NCBI GenBank assembly: GCA_021186555.1
Contig: JAJKFL010000011.1
Location: 7,526,001-7,590,000 of the forward strand
DNA: 64,000 bases
Source of the DNA: Reticulitermes speratus
Lineage: Eukaryota; Arthropoda; Insecta; Blattodea; Rhinotermitidae
Direction of reading: 5' to 3'
Shown here: positions 33,346-44,244 of the stretch, in pieces
How the letters are laid out: every line of letters starts with the position of its first letter
Numbering within the stretch: the stretch's first letter is position 1
Program-made: the position numbers and the translations under genes
The notes under the pieces: generated by a model
The model's database searches: none
The model's input: only the letters and a program-made list of their open reading frames with translations
What the model was told of the DNA's origin: nothing

Positions 33346-33620
33346 ATACTATATTACCCCTTAATATGACGGTTCTATATAATATCTGAAGCTTTTACAG
33401 CAACTTAATGCAATGACGTTTTCCCCAACTTCAACAGCCGATAATTATATAACCGGCCCAAAACTTCCCCCCGTTTACGAAATCCGAAGTTTAATCACCA
33501 ATACAGAAGACCACCACTGGATCACATGACTACCTGGAAATACTTCACTCCAGCTTACATTTCAGTACTGCTCTGAATTACATAATTTTAGTATTTTCCA
33601 CCCACCGCTCTGGTTTGGTT

Positions 33621-33725
33621 GGCTCAAGTGGTTACTAGCCGGCCTCTGGCCGCACAGACCTCAATTCAATAAGGGATTTGTGGTCGACGAAGTGGCACTG
33701 GGACAGGTTTTCCTTCCAGTACTTC
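33621..33725 (+). mobile_element. SINE family B fragment
   Basis: Partial head (GGCTCAAGTGGTTACTAGCC) and GATTTGTGGTCGACGAAGTG, GGCACTGGGACAGGTTTTCC. The remainder is missing. Confidence 0.7.
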
Positions 33726-33852
33726 CCTCTGTATCTATCATTGCATCAATGACACATATTTCATACATCTACCATCGACGCTATATTATCCGAGAAACTG
33801 GCAACATCGTGAAATAAAACACGTATCTCATTCTTCCTCTACGTCACTAAAA

Positions 33853-34047
33853 TCAGCAAACTCACCTATTTTATGGCATACTCGCCTATTTTATGGCAAA
33901 CTCACCTACTTTATGGCAAACTCACCTATTTTATGGCAAACTCACCTATTTTATGGCAAACTCACATATTTTATGGCAAACTCGCCTATTTTATGGCAAA
34001 CTCACCTATTGTATGGCAAACTCTCCTATTTTATGGCACACTCACCC
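33853..34047. repeat. 20-bp tandem repeat, about 9 copies
   Basis: The unit is CCTATTTTATGGCAAACTCA. Two overlapping frames encode the same repeating peptide out of phase because 20 is not divisible by three. Not a gene. Confidence 0.93.
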
Positions 34048-34467
34048 TACTTCGTCACATACCGTCTTTTTGTTTTCGCAGTGCGATAATCTACATTCAT
34101 CACGAAATTCGACATGCACCTCACTTCTAAATCAGGCCTTTAAAATGTAGGCCTACTGATTATAATACATTACTTGCTAAAGTAATCCGAATCAAACTGT
34201 GGGGTGAGTAGACAGGCTTCCCGCAACACCTCATTACTGCCATCTTGTATAGTACGTACGTGGAGAATACAAGCTGTATCCGCACATTACAGTACCTGCC
34301 ATCTTCACAATAAATTCTGCAGTAACACAAGGACGCCTAGTGGCAACTAACCTTTTAAATGCGTACAGCCTACGTAATGAGGACACGTCAGAATTACGTG
34401 AGAACTAATAACATGACGGTAATAGACTTATTGTTTGCTGCGAACCAAACGGCTGCCACGGGGGAAG

Positions 34468-34563
34468 TGTGCACACAGCACTGTACACATGTGTGCACAC
34501 AGCATTGTACACATGTGTGCACACAGCACTGAACACATAAGTGCACACAGCACTGTACACATA
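34468..34563. repeat. 24-bp tandem repeat, about 4 copies
   Basis: Unit TGTGCACACAGCACTGTACA plus four bases. The minus-strand cysteine-rich frame CVHTCVQC is an artefact of the repeat. Confidence 0.9.
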
Positions 34564-34773
34564 AGCTAAGTAAGAGAGCACGCAAATATAACTTGAAAAT
34601 ACTAATTAAAAAATTGAAATCTTAGCTGTAGCAAAGAAAAAACTGAGGACAAGATGGATAAATACGTAAATAATTTTGCAAAACTAACAGGTAAAATATC
34701 TCGGGCGAAACAGAATGTCAATGCTCAAATGAACACGGCGTGAATCTCGCAATATTTCAATATGCCTGCAAGA

Positions 34774-35022
34774 CGCGCGGTCTAAGGCGTGGGTCTGCGA
34801 CCGCTCGCATGCTGGGATTGCGGGTTCGAATCCCGCCAGGGGCATGGATATCTGTCTCTTATCAGTGTCGTGCGTTGTCAGGTAGAGGTCTCTGCGATGG
34901 GCCTATCACTCGTCCAGAGGAGTCCTACCGAGTGTAGCGTGTCTTGAGTGTGATCTCGAAACCTCGACAATGAGGAGGCCCTTGGCCCACTTGGGGCTGT
35001 CAAGCACAACTATTATATATAT
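34774..35022 (+). mobile_element. SINE family A, 5'-truncated
   Basis: It starts at GCGCGGTCTAAGGCG, retains the B-box GGTTCGAATCCC and the body to GGGGCTGTCAAGC. The first bases of the head and a clean tail are missing. Confidence 0.87.
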
Positions 35023-35342
35023 TAAAATCTCAGCTACATGTTTCGGCTTCTTATATAAGCCATCATGACGCTGTATAGTGATTCAAAAAACTAATACACA
35101 ACACGTATAAAATAAAGTATAATATCAAGTATGAGTTCAACTTGTAACATGTTTCATATTCATAACACACTAAACTTACACTGCGTGTTATTTTATTACA
35201 TGTCACTTGTAACAAGTTGAGCTCATACTTAATTTTATTCTACTTTGTGCATATTGTACACTGGATCTGTGAATTACTATAAAACCTGACAATGGTTTAC
35301 ATACGGAACAGAAACATGTAGCTGAGGTTTTAATAAATTCAT
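35020..35342. repeat. Foldback with hammerhead-like arms
   Basis: Outer arms (35031-35050 and 35308-35337, around CTCAGCTACATGTTTC) are inverted, and inner sections (GAGTTCAACTTGTAACA / TGTAACAAGTTGAGCTC) also pair. The right arm reads CTGACAA...GAAACATGTAGC with G8 to A. The left arm has a scrambled GTCATGATGG in place of CTGATGA. Both are probably inactive. Confidence 0.6.
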
Positions 35343-35397
35343 TCGCTGTGCTCGACTGTTGCTGTTATGTACAAAATACACAGCGGGATCAGTAATA

Positions 35398-35972
35398 CAG
35401 GGCATACACAAAAGAATGGTGCGGTATCAAAAGTGAATACAAAATGTACTTCTCACCTTACACGGGCACAACATACACCGTCAACGGCGGCAACTGTCCA
35501 AGTTTCTCATTTGGTAATTACAATCCTTCAATGTGTGCACCCTGGGTCACACGACACACATCCACACGGTAATCAAACTCATCCCAGACCCGGTGTAGCA
35601 TGTCCGCTGTAATGGCCTGCAGTGCATGCGTTATCCGATCACGAATTTCATGGATGGACGTGGGCAATGGTGGTACATAAACGCTGTCTTTAACGAACTC
35701 CCAAAGAAAGAAATCGCACGGTGTAAGATCTGGCGAACGGGGTGGCCAAGGGAGAAGGCTATTGTCTCCATTTGCAGCAGCACGTCCGATCCAGCGCATT
35801 TCCCCTAAACTGGCCCCGCGGCCACGCAGTAAGCATGAGAAGCGAACCGCTGGTAGCGCATGAGAAACTTGGACAGTTGCCGCCGCTGACGGTGTATGTT
35901 GTTCCCGTGTAATGTGAGACATAAATGTTTTATTCACTTTTGAAACCGCACCATTCTTTTGTGTATGCCCTG
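35398..35972. mobile_element. Tc1/mariner-type element, 575 bp, internally deleted
   Basis: TA flanks (35396-35397, 35973-35974). The terminal inverted repeats are about 115 bp long, starting CAGGGCATACACAAAAGAA, and include an inner block GGCGGCAACTGTCCAAGTTT. A transposase C-terminus lies inside on the minus strand. The 78-bp snapback at 24965 has the same ends. The element lost the 5' part of its gene. Confidence 0.87.
35518..35840 (-). pseudogene. Transposase C-terminal fragment (Tc1/mariner superfamily)
   Basis: The minus-strand frame continues to 35937, but its first 35 or so residues are translated inverted repeat. The following about 95 residues include WPPRSPDLTPCDFFLWEF, then VKDSVYVPPLP and VWDEFDYRVDVCR, ending GAHIEGL. 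The SPDLTPCDFFLW segment is the last catalytic-domain motif of this superfamily (D of the DDE/D triad). The DNA-binding domain and the first two catalytic acids are missing, so the product could not catalyse transposition. Confidence 0.88.
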
Positions 35973-36319
35973 TATATAAAACATACTACATAAAAACTGT
36001 CAAAGGAACAATCTGGAACTGCCAAAATGAGGCCTAAATATACCTCAACCACACACACTGACCAAAACAGGACTGCCACACAATGGCCCTATACATAACA
36101 AATGCAATCACTCTTTAGCAGAATACATTTATTGTCTATACTCGTTGCAAAAGCACGAGATGTCACCCGTGAAGATCACAAAGTGCATTTGCCTTACGTT
36201 CTGGGCTTTACACGATACGAATATAGCTGCTGGATACGCACATTTACGACGTATGAAAATTAACCCTCTGTTCCCTCCTGCAATATTTTTTTATTGTGTA
36301 TTAATTAATGCTGGCAGAG

Positions 36320-36520
36320 AGCAAGCCAACTTTCACCACACATCCACACTCTGCTGCTGCGGTTTCTCGGGCAGGCACACGCTCCTCTCCGCGGCGGTCG
36401 GGCTGGTGGCAGCCGCCAATTGGAGCCGCGGAGTCGTCGAAACGTTCGGAACTACTTTTCGCTCTCCATCGATCTGTCGGGCTCATATCCACCGAGGAAA
36501 CACACAGCAATATCATACGG
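36320..36520 (-). other. CpG-rich segment, possible promoter or exon
   Basis: An abrupt island of high GC and many CpG dinucleotides in otherwise AT-rich DNA, with a CCAAT-like GCCAATTGG near 36413-36421. A 71-codon minus-strand frame (36301-36516) has no recognised domain. It could be a host promoter or 5' exon, or GC-rich transposon sequence. I cannot decide. Confidence 0.3.
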
Positions 36521-36728
36521 CGCTATTAACTTGAATTTAAAAGCTTCGTCCATTGAATCACATGTCATATAACGACGCTAAAGAATTGATATAGGCCTAC
36601 GTGTCTTATGACTTAACTGCATAAGGTGCGCAGAGTTTAATCATATGGTAACATGATTATAAATGGTAAATACGTAAGATTTAGACGATCTATTCTGGCA
36701 TTAACACCGAAAAACTACAGCTAATGGC

Positions 36729-36995
36729 AAGGCCGTGCCATGGGTCAGGCGGTTAATCGCCGGCCTCTCACCGCGGAGAAGCAGGTTCGATCCCGGGTCA
36801 GTCGATGTGGGATTTGTGGTGAACAAAGTGGCACTGGGACAGGTTTTTTCCCCGAGTACTTTCGTTTTCCCCTGTCAATTTCATTCCAACGGTGCTCTAT
36901 TACAAGAAAAAACGAAAAAAAAAAATTCTAATCATCATCACAGTGTTACCACAATAAGCTTCAAGGCTGCGGTGCGTCCGTAGCATCTGCTGCTT
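36729..36995 (+). mobile_element. SINE family B
   Basis: Head GGCCGTGCCATGGGTCAGGC with B-box GGTTCGATCCCGG, then GTGGCACTGGGACAGG, TTCCAACGGTGCTC and CTGCGGTGCGTCCGTAGCAT. It ends abruptly at CTGCTGCT without poly-A. Confidence 0.88.
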
Positions 36996-37600
36996 GTCGG
37001 TGCTTTGTTACACGCTTCAGTTACGTCTCAACTATCATGCAGCAAACATATTTAGATGTTTAGTAATACACGACTTACAATGCCAACTATCCTATATTAA
37101 CAATGGAATCCAAGCCTTTATGACAACTAAAGTTTACAGTTGGTTTGTACGAGTTTAAAGTGTATTACAAAGTGTTAAAAATAGATTTTTTTCTAAAATA
37201 GTGTTAAATTCCCTCCTCTAGTCATTAATTTAATTTAATTTAATTTCACTTAATTTCATTCATTCATATCAGTTCTCTGCAGCATTCCATTGCTCATAAT
37301 ACGGGCTATTTTAGGTACGCATCACGCATTAACGCATATATGCTCCTGTAAGCACAATGGAATGTACCAATTAAATAACACACAACAGTTTATCATGTAC
37401 GATGTTAGGTTTATTACGGCCTATCATTAGCCACAGACTTTTCAATACGATTCAGTTTACTGTCTTGGCTCGGAACAATTTCAGGTTCACCGTAACTATT
37501 CAAAGCCGAATACAAAACTGACCTAATTAAGGAATGCAGTTTCATATCACATATTAAATTGCTGTGTTTCCACAAAAATGTACAGCAACTGGCCCTTTAA

Positions 37601-37800
37601 CCCTTTAAAGCCCCACTGGTTACAATACGTACCATCACGTTCAGCGTTGCCCACACAGTGCATTTGTGTGTCTTGTATGGATCTCAAGAGACAAATAATT
37701 TTTTTATACAATATTAACTGATTGGTTTTTATAATCGAGACGGAATGTGTTTACTGCGCGGTACGAATTCAATATTTAAATATAATTCAGGTTAATCTTA
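37601..37800 (+). mobile_element. piggyBac-like MITE, right end unclear
   Basis: Left flank TTAA (37597-37600), then CCCTTTAAAGCC. The interior GCCCACACAGTG, TGTTTACTGCGCGGTACGAA and TTCAGGTTAATCTTA match 20.2 and 39.4 kb. The right terminus is not clear. Confidence 0.65.
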
Positions 37801-37939
37801 CCCTATAAATTGTGCTGTTATCAAATTCAAAAGCCATAAACCTGTCACTAACACAAATGAAAAAGCGTTGTCAAATACTCCAACCCCCAAAACACCAAAG
37901 ACAAATACATAATGGTTTAGATGGGTACTGTGTTCCATT

Positions 37940-38290
37940 TTTAACCTTCGACATGTCCGTCTGTCCGCATGTTACAGAGCGGCTCCCACTGTGCGGATTT
38001 CTATCAAATTTAATATTCGAGGCTTTTATAAAAATCTGTATAGAAACTCAAAATTTGGTTAAGAGTGTGAAAAAAAATCGGTCACTTTATATGAACACCT
38101 ACGTACGCTGTTGCCGGCGACACATTTTCGCCATAATAGCAATTTTGTGCGACAATCGATGTTTTTATAATGCTGACAGTGGCACGTAGCTCAACAGTAC
38201 ACACAGAACAAGGTGTTGCTTTTCAAGTGCAACAAAGGTTACGCGAACGCCCTACTATGTTACGTTATACGTATATTGCCTATCTTGTAT
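37940..38290 (-). repeat. Family E remnants
   Basis: Two blocks of family E in minus orientation (the CATGTCCGTCTGTCCGCATG side near 37.95 kb, and GCGAACGCCC...GTTATACGTATATTGCC near 38.24-38.28 kb) flank unrelated or decayed sequence. Confidence 0.5.
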
Positions 38291-38835
38291 TGTACGCATG
38301 TCATTCTGCTAAAATAATCTGGATACAAACATGACATCTATACGAACTTCGCAAAGCCGGTAGGGAAGCTGTTTTGATATGCACTGCCGCAGAAACGTGA
38401 TTACAAGATAAACTAATACCACAGCCATGTGTAGAATATTTAAGCCAATGTTGAAATTTATGAAGATCACATGTAGAAAGTGGTTATCTGGCAAAAAAAA
38501 TTCATTTGTTGCATAACTGTGATAAAAGTTGGAATATACAGCCACTGAATCAGCCCCACGGCTCTCTTCTGGTCCATATTTAATCTCACACTTGTATGTC
38601 AGTGCTCACTAACCATCATCAATTCTGTTTCTTTTATGTTCGTATAATATAATTTTAATCCCAAAAACATCAGTTGTTTTATTCATAGCATGTACTATGC
38701 AAAAATTTCATGCAGCCAACTCAATTTAAGTTTCGACGCTGTGCACAAAGTGGAATGCCTAAGTCCACCAATATTACCCAAGAACGGTTACCGTAATGCG
38801 GAACCAATATGTCCGCCCTGAAAGGAAGTACTAAT

Positions 38836-38965
38836 TTTGATTTCAGGCTTCCGCCGCGATGTTGATGAGATCTGAGCTCTTCTGGAGTATTAGGCGGCGT
38901 CGTGTGGTAATTGTTTACTAACAAGCGACTGCACAATTGTGTCTTCAAAAACTACATTATCACGT
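38836..38965 (-). repeat. Penelope-type repeat fragment
   Basis: 38836-38867 is the reverse complement of 1133-1163 (GATGTTGATG, GGCGGAAGCC blocks), and GGCGTCGTGTGGTAATT (38893-38909) repeats 980-996. The same dispersed element as at 1 kb, without the ribozyme-like core. Confidence 0.6.
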
Positions 38966-39114
38966 ATAATATTACAACAGCGGGCAATACATTCGCATTA
39001 CACTGTATTCTAAACCAGGCGGCAAGACATTTCGGTCAGTTTACAGATGTCGAGCATATCAATTCGAGTAGGCCGAAATTTAAGGAAAGAAAGAGCTATG
39101 TATACATACGTAAC

Positions 39115-39380
39115 GCCGATCCCAGTGGCCGCGTGGTCTAAGGCGTGGATCTACGGCCGCTCGCTTACTGGGATTGTGGGTTCGAATCCCGCCTAGGGCA
39201 TGGATGTCTGTCTGTTGTGAGTGTTGTGTGTTGTCAGGTAGAGGTCTCTGCGACGGGCTGGTCCTTCGTCCAGAGGAGTCCTACCGAGTGTGGTGTGTCT
39301 AAAAAGTGTGTAATCATGAAGCCTCGAAAAATGAGGCGGCCTAGGCCCCCAAGGGGCTGTCGAGCCATTGGGAAAAAAAA
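39115..39380 (+). mobile_element. SINE family A
   Basis: Complete head, B-box, body and poly-A. A short flanking duplication ACGTAAC precedes 39115 and follows the tail (39385-39391). Confidence 0.92.
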
Positions 39381-39436
39381 ACAGACGTAACATCTGAACG
39401 CGCCACTCTTCAGGTGTACTCGTATTTACAATATAA

Positions 39437-39663
39437 CCCTTTCAGGCCCAGTGATTTCTATACATATCTCCACGTTACATATCCAAAAATGTTATATCCT
39501 GCCCACACAGCAAGTTTGTGTGTTTTGTATGGATGTCAGAACAAACAGCGATATTTTCCCTGTACATCATTAGCTGATTGGTTTTCATAAACGAGATGGA
39601 GTTCACTGCGCAGTACGGACTGAATCTCTGAGTATACTTCAGGTTAATCTTAGAATTTCAAGG
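39437..39663 (+). mobile_element. piggyBac-like MITE
   Basis: Begins CCCTTTCAGGCCC and ends TTTCAAGGG between ATAA and CTAA, mutated TTAA sites. The interior CTGCCCACACAG and TTCACTGCGCAGTACGGACT match the 20.2- and 37.6-kb copies. Confidence 0.7.
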
Positions 39664-40125
39664 GCTAAAGAAAAGCGTATTTGATATTTGAATATTTTTC
39701 GAAAACTGTCGAGAAAGTTCAAGTTTCGTTAAAATCTGACAAGACTAACGGGTACTTTACGGAAGACCTATGTACATTTATGACAGTATCTCGCTGAATT
39801 CTTCTTAGAATGACAAATGTTTCACACAAAAGTTTTACAGAAAATCAAAACACAAATTTTAGGTTCTGTAACTTTTTCCCGAAAATGGTGCCGCTTATAA
39901 GATAATGTCGAAAAATATGGTAGAGCCAGACAGGCCACAGGCGACAATATAATAAGGCGCATGCGCTTTGCATGCTGGTTAAGTAAGGACACAAACACAC
40001 ACACACTCACTCACTCAGAATATGCAACACTTATTGCTTTTCCACGGCAACAATGGATACGCGAACGCGCCTCAATGTCACGTTTGTACTCACATTGCCT
40101 GTCTCGTAATTTTGTACCGTATACA
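39664..40125 (-). repeat. Family E element, minus strand
   Basis: Matches the 53.5-kb copy throughout (TCTCGCTGAATTCTTCTTAG, GCGCATGCGCTTTGCATGCT, GCGAACGCGCCT at 40071-40082). The left end is truncated where it abuts the piggyBac-like MITE. A CA-rich microsatellite expansion lies at 39990-40018. Confidence 0.75.
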
Positions 40126-40412
40126 AAACCAAAATGGGGCTTGTATTTATTAATGACAAAAGATCTTTAAGAAATTCGTAACCTTCGCCACTGTGAACTT
40201 ATCGCCGGAGTTACAGAATAAAACTGAGGCATGTGACACTTTGTATGGACACAAAACATATCATCAAATGACACATGTTAGCACTCACAATATGGCGCCG
40301 GTGCAACACTAAATCTTGGGCCTATGGCAAATTTAACACTGTCAAGAAAGCTTTACTAGTGCAGACTATGCATAAATTGATCATTATAATGATCAGGCTA
40401 ATTATTAATCTT

Positions 40413-40967
40413 GCCGATCCAAGTGGCCGCGCGGTCTAAGGCGTGGGTCTTCGGCCGCTCGCTTACTAGGATCGTGGGTTCGAATCCCACCGGAGGCATG
40501 GATGTTTGTGTTGTGTTAGATGTATGGGCGATAGCATGAAACATAAGGTGACATGCAGGACAAAAAGGACTTCAACAGTACAAATGGATCAAAGGGGAAA
40601 ACCCAGGAATTAATACAAAAAAAAAAAAAATAATCCCACCGGGGGCATGGATGTTTGTGTTGTGTTTGTTGAAAGGACGGTAGCATGGAACGTAAAGAGA
40701 CATGAAGGACGAAAGGATTTAAACAGTACAAAATGGATCAAAAGGGAGAAAACCCCGGACAGGCAACAAAAAAAAAAAAATCCCGCCCAGGGCATGGATG
40801 TCTGTCTGTTGTGAGTGTTGTGTGTTGTCAGGTAGAGGTCTCTGCGACGAGCTGGTCACTCGTCTAGAGGAGTCCTACCGAGTGTGGTGTCTAAAGTGTG
40901 ATTGCGAAGCCTCGAAAAATGAGGCGGCCTAGGCCCCCTAGGGGCTGTCGAGCCATAGGAAAAAAAA
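40413..40967 (+). mobile_element. Composite three-body SINE under one target duplication
   Basis: One family A head (40413-40501) is followed by a different body (40502-40617) and poly-A; then the head's 3' end (AATCCCACCGGGGGCATGG) restarts a second copy of that body (to about 40767) and poly-A; then TCCCGCCCAGGGCATGG restarts a standard family A body (to 40967). A single duplication AATTATTAATCT brackets the whole (40400-40411, 40968-40979). Confidence 0.85.
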
Positions 40968-41294
40968 AATTATTAATCTGGAGTCACTGTCGGCCTCGCA
41001 GTAGGCCAGATGCTAAAATATCTGCAGGAAAGCGTTCTTCGTAACTGGTAACGTAGTAAAATCAGAAACAGAATTTTGCCTCTAAAATTATGAATTAAAT
41101 AAACGTAGGTCCTGAAAACTAGCTGCAGTCCATCACCCAGCTTTGCGACCCTTATCACACTAACATTACCCCTAACATTTTCCCAGCTTCTGCGGTCGCC
41201 GAGCCGAGCCCTGGACTGTACATGAACAAGACAGAAATTTCCTTGGTGAGGCTTCAGAGTCTCACGGTTTAGACTTGAGGATTAATGTCGTTTG

Positions 41295-41390
41295 GGATAT
41301 GACGCCGTGTAGTCTGGCAGGAATGTATCGACGTTTTATTGGATCCTACTCCCTCTATCATCGGGTCCATAATAAACAGTGCTGATGGCC
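41295..41390 (-). repeat. Degenerate Penelope-type/hammerhead-like repeat
   Basis: The block GATATGACGCCGTGTAG matches 103-117, and the minus strand shows CCGATGA...AAAACGTCGA in place of CTGATGA...GAAACGTC. Decayed. Confidence 0.45.
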
Positions 41391-41960
41391 TCGAATGCAG
41401 CTGTTAGTAAACACAGCCTGTGAACCGAAGCTAGGTTGGCCTCAAAGTGTATTTTGTAACACCAAGCACGGCCGCCCGCTAATTATTTTAATTAAAACGT
41501 TATAATTACGAAAACTCATAATATTCACAAAACAATTTTCGCTCCGTCTCACAATAATCTTGATTTATAACCCTACTTCAATTTTTTCTTCTTAAAGCGC
41601 GTACAGGAGCAAAGAAAAAGCATATTTGCACAAAGGTACAGTCATTACGCACCTCTACATACAAGCAGTCTACACGGTATATTAAGTGGGTGTTCATTCC
41701 ACTCATAATTAATAAACTGTCACTCTTAAAACATTTCTCTTTTGAATCAGTATCAAGGAAAGGTTCTGTGATGTTTGTCTGCATTACAAGTTACGTGTAA
41801 GTAATCATTCACTTCGATACAAAAATGAATCCCCAGTACACATGAATATATGCATACAAACACTCAGATAAAACCAGTGAGGTTTTATACAAAGGAGAGA
41901 AGAGGGAGGTTCTAATGGAGAATGTAAAAAAAAAAAATCATTAGAAGGCGCATCGCCAAG
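41391..41960. other. Unassigned stretch
   Basis: No gene or repeat recognised. Short minus-strand frames only. Confidence 0.35.
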
Positions 41961-41961
41961 T

Positions 41962-42056
41962 ATAAAGGTAAAGATCTCCCTAGAACAGGCCATGAAGGCC
42001 CAGGGGGAGCAGACGTATAGTTCTCTACTCTTTCTTTAACCCTGGCAGAAACTAAG
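41962..42056 (-). mobile_element. SINE family C 3'-end fragment
   Basis: Matches the 3' third of the 5.33-kb copy on the same strand: AAGGTAAAG, CTCCCTAGAACAGGCC, TAGTTCTCTACTCTTTC. Confidence 0.8.
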
Positions 42057-42116
42057 GAGGAGTGATACACATTATCCCTATACTTCGACAATATACCATT
42101 TTATTTATTATAGATA

Positions 42117-42720
42117 TTGCTTGGTTTCTACCATTCAGTTCACAGTCTTTTGTCTTCCAGTTTGCTAGCCAAAAATATACAGATTAAGATACATATAACT
42201 ATAGTTTTGCCTGTTGTTTTGTATGGGTGTGAAACTTGGTATCTCACACTGAGTGAGGAACATAGGCTGAGGATGTTCGGGAATAGAGTGCTGAGGAGGA
42301 TATTTTGGCCTAAGAGGGACGAGGTAACAGGGGAGTGGAGAAGACTACATAACGAGGAGCTTCATGATCTGTACTCCTCACCAAATATTATTCAGATGAT
42401 CAAACGAAGAAGAATGTGATTGGCATGGCATGTGGCACGTATGAGGGACAGGAGAGGTGCATACAGGGTTTTGGTGGGGAGACCCGAGGTTAAAGAAACC
42501 ACTTGGAAGATCTAGGCGTAGATGGGAGGACAATAGTAAAATGGATCTTCAAGAAGTGGAATAGGGGATGTGGACTGGATTGATCTGGCTCAAGACAGAG
42601 ACAGGTAGCGGGTTGCTGTAACTGAACTAAGGAATCATCTCGTTCCATAAAATGTTGGGAATTTCTTGACTAGCTGAGGACCTGTTAGCTTCTCAAGACG
42701 GACTCTGCTCCATGGAGTTA
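42117..42720 (+). pseudogene. LINE reverse-transcriptase C-terminus and 3' UTR
   Basis: A 100-residue frame ends with LPVVLYGCETWYLTLSEEH, then RVLRRIFWPKRDEVTGEWRR and LHDLYSSPNI. After a TGA at 42418 the similarity continues (AWHVARMRDRRGAYRVLVG, then WIDLAQDRDR-like sequence, partly out of frame). This is the segment just downstream of the RT domain in many insect non-LTR retrotransposons. The catalytic YADD region is absent. The 3' UTR has GGGAATTTCTTGACTAGC and ends near CTCCATGGAG. It is a 5'-truncated, frame-broken copy; the clade was not resolved. Confidence 0.85.
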
Positions 42721-43402
42721 TAGTTGTTTCCTGCATTGGTCCAGCTGTCATTGACCCTTGGAGTACCGTGGCGCCGACCATTTGTAACGTCTATCTTAAC
42801 AGACACGAATCTGCCTTGTCCAGAGAAGTGAATTCGTTTGGTTCACGGCATGACGAGGGTTGATATGCTACATTCATTATCAACACACTGACGACAGCGG
42901 ATATGCTGCATATTTAAGGTATGCTTCAACCGCAATCCCCTGTAGTCCCCCACCCCTCCCCTCGAAATTAAGTCGCTGATATTCTACTGGACAGAACTAA
43001 TGACGTCATTTGTTACTTCTAATGCGCATGCGTACACGATACATCACAATCACGATGAGGCAGACAGCATTACGTTCCACTGTCAGTTCTGAACTGTCCA
43101 GGTGCTGTCGGCCTATCTATCTTTCTGTTCTTGTTCATTAGACTATATTTAAGAACAGCCAGTGTTAACATTAATGATAATACAGACCGCCCCTCGTCTC
43201 CCTCACGTACTGAACTTGTCAATTTACAATTTTAGGTTTCACTGAAGTAATTACAGACATCTTCCACTATTATTATTGAAAACTGTTGCAAGCACTCCTG
43301 CTCGTTGGAAGTTGCTGAAGAAGACTCTTTTAAAATTTAGGAGTTCCAAATTCGTGTTCATGGTCTTAGAAACAACATCAGTTGCTGACAGAACTCTTGG
43401 TG

Positions 43403-43405
<3 letters not shown>
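42721..43405. other. Unassigned stretch
   Basis: No gene recognised. Confidence 0.35.

Positions 43406-43437
<32 letters not shown>
43406..43437. repeat. (ATT)n microsatellite
   Basis: About 10 units of ATT. The isoleucine or leucine runs in open frames over it are artefacts. Confidence 0.9.
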
Positions 43438-43851
43438 TCGCTGTCCATGTCACGGGCCTTTTCTCGCTGGTACTTCTCTTGAACCAACGGTGATCCCCAC
43501 CGCTCAGGCTTCCAAGTTTAAGACTGCAGTACTTTCCGTATTATGTGTGATGTTCCAAGTACAAATGTCTTTTGCAGTGAATCTATTGAATATTTTCCTG
43601 GTATGGCTTCCAAATTTTTCTTTAAAACTTTTGTTACTGTTCCCATGGCTCCACTTATTACTGGTATAATCTTACATTTCATGTTCCACATTCGTTGTAT
43701 CTCTTACACATAAAGTTTTTTATTCTACTTTCTTTTCTGCTTCCTTTTGCGTGACATTCCTGCCTTCTGGTATTGCCACATCTATCAGTATGCAAGTATC
43801 TTCTTTCTATCTTTATTTTTATTTGGCTTATTTTCCAAAACTTCTCTAGGT

Positions 43852-44139
43852 ATTATTATTATTATTATTATTATTATTGCCGATCCCAGTGGCCGTGCGG
43901 TCTAAGGCGTGGGTCTACGGCCGCTCGCTTACTGGGATTGCGGGTTCGAATCCCGCCGGGGGCATGGATGTCTGTCTCTTGTGAGTGTTGTGTGTTGTCA
44001 CGTGAGGTCTCTGCGACGAGCTGGTCCCTCGTCCAGAGGAGTCCTACCGAGTGCGGTGTGTCTAAAAAGTGTGTGATCGTGAAGCCTCGAAAAATGAGGC
44101 GGCCTAGGCCCCCTAGGGGCTGTCGAGCCACAGGAAAAA

Positions 44140-44181
<42 letters not shown>
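43852..44181. repeat. (ATT)n microsatellite split by a SINE
   Basis: ATT units occupy 43852-43878 and 44141-44181, directly against both ends of the SINE between them. So the SINE either landed in the microsatellite or the ATT runs include its target duplication. Confidence 0.85.
43879..44140 (+). mobile_element. SINE family A inside ATT repeats
   Basis: Complete copy from GCCGATCCCAGTGGCC to GGGCTGTCGAGCCACAGG plus a short A run. The B-box GGTTCGAATCCCGCC is intact. The 136-codon frame crossing it is not a gene. Confidence 0.93.
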
Positions 44182-44244
44182 GAGCTTAAGCACATCCAGT
44201 GGCAGTTCTTGTCACTCTGTGATCATGTTTGCAGTCACTTTCAA

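Noticed and set aside
33873..34150. Two overlapping 85-codon frames with the same repeated peptide
   Set aside because: Artefact of a 20-bp tandem repeat read out of phase.
35518..35937. Functional transposase gene
   Set aside because: Only the C-terminus survives; the upstream residues are translated inverted repeat.
43773..44183. A 136-codon frame
   Set aside because: Covers a SINE A and ATT microsatellite; peptide is the SINE translation with poly-tyrosine ends.
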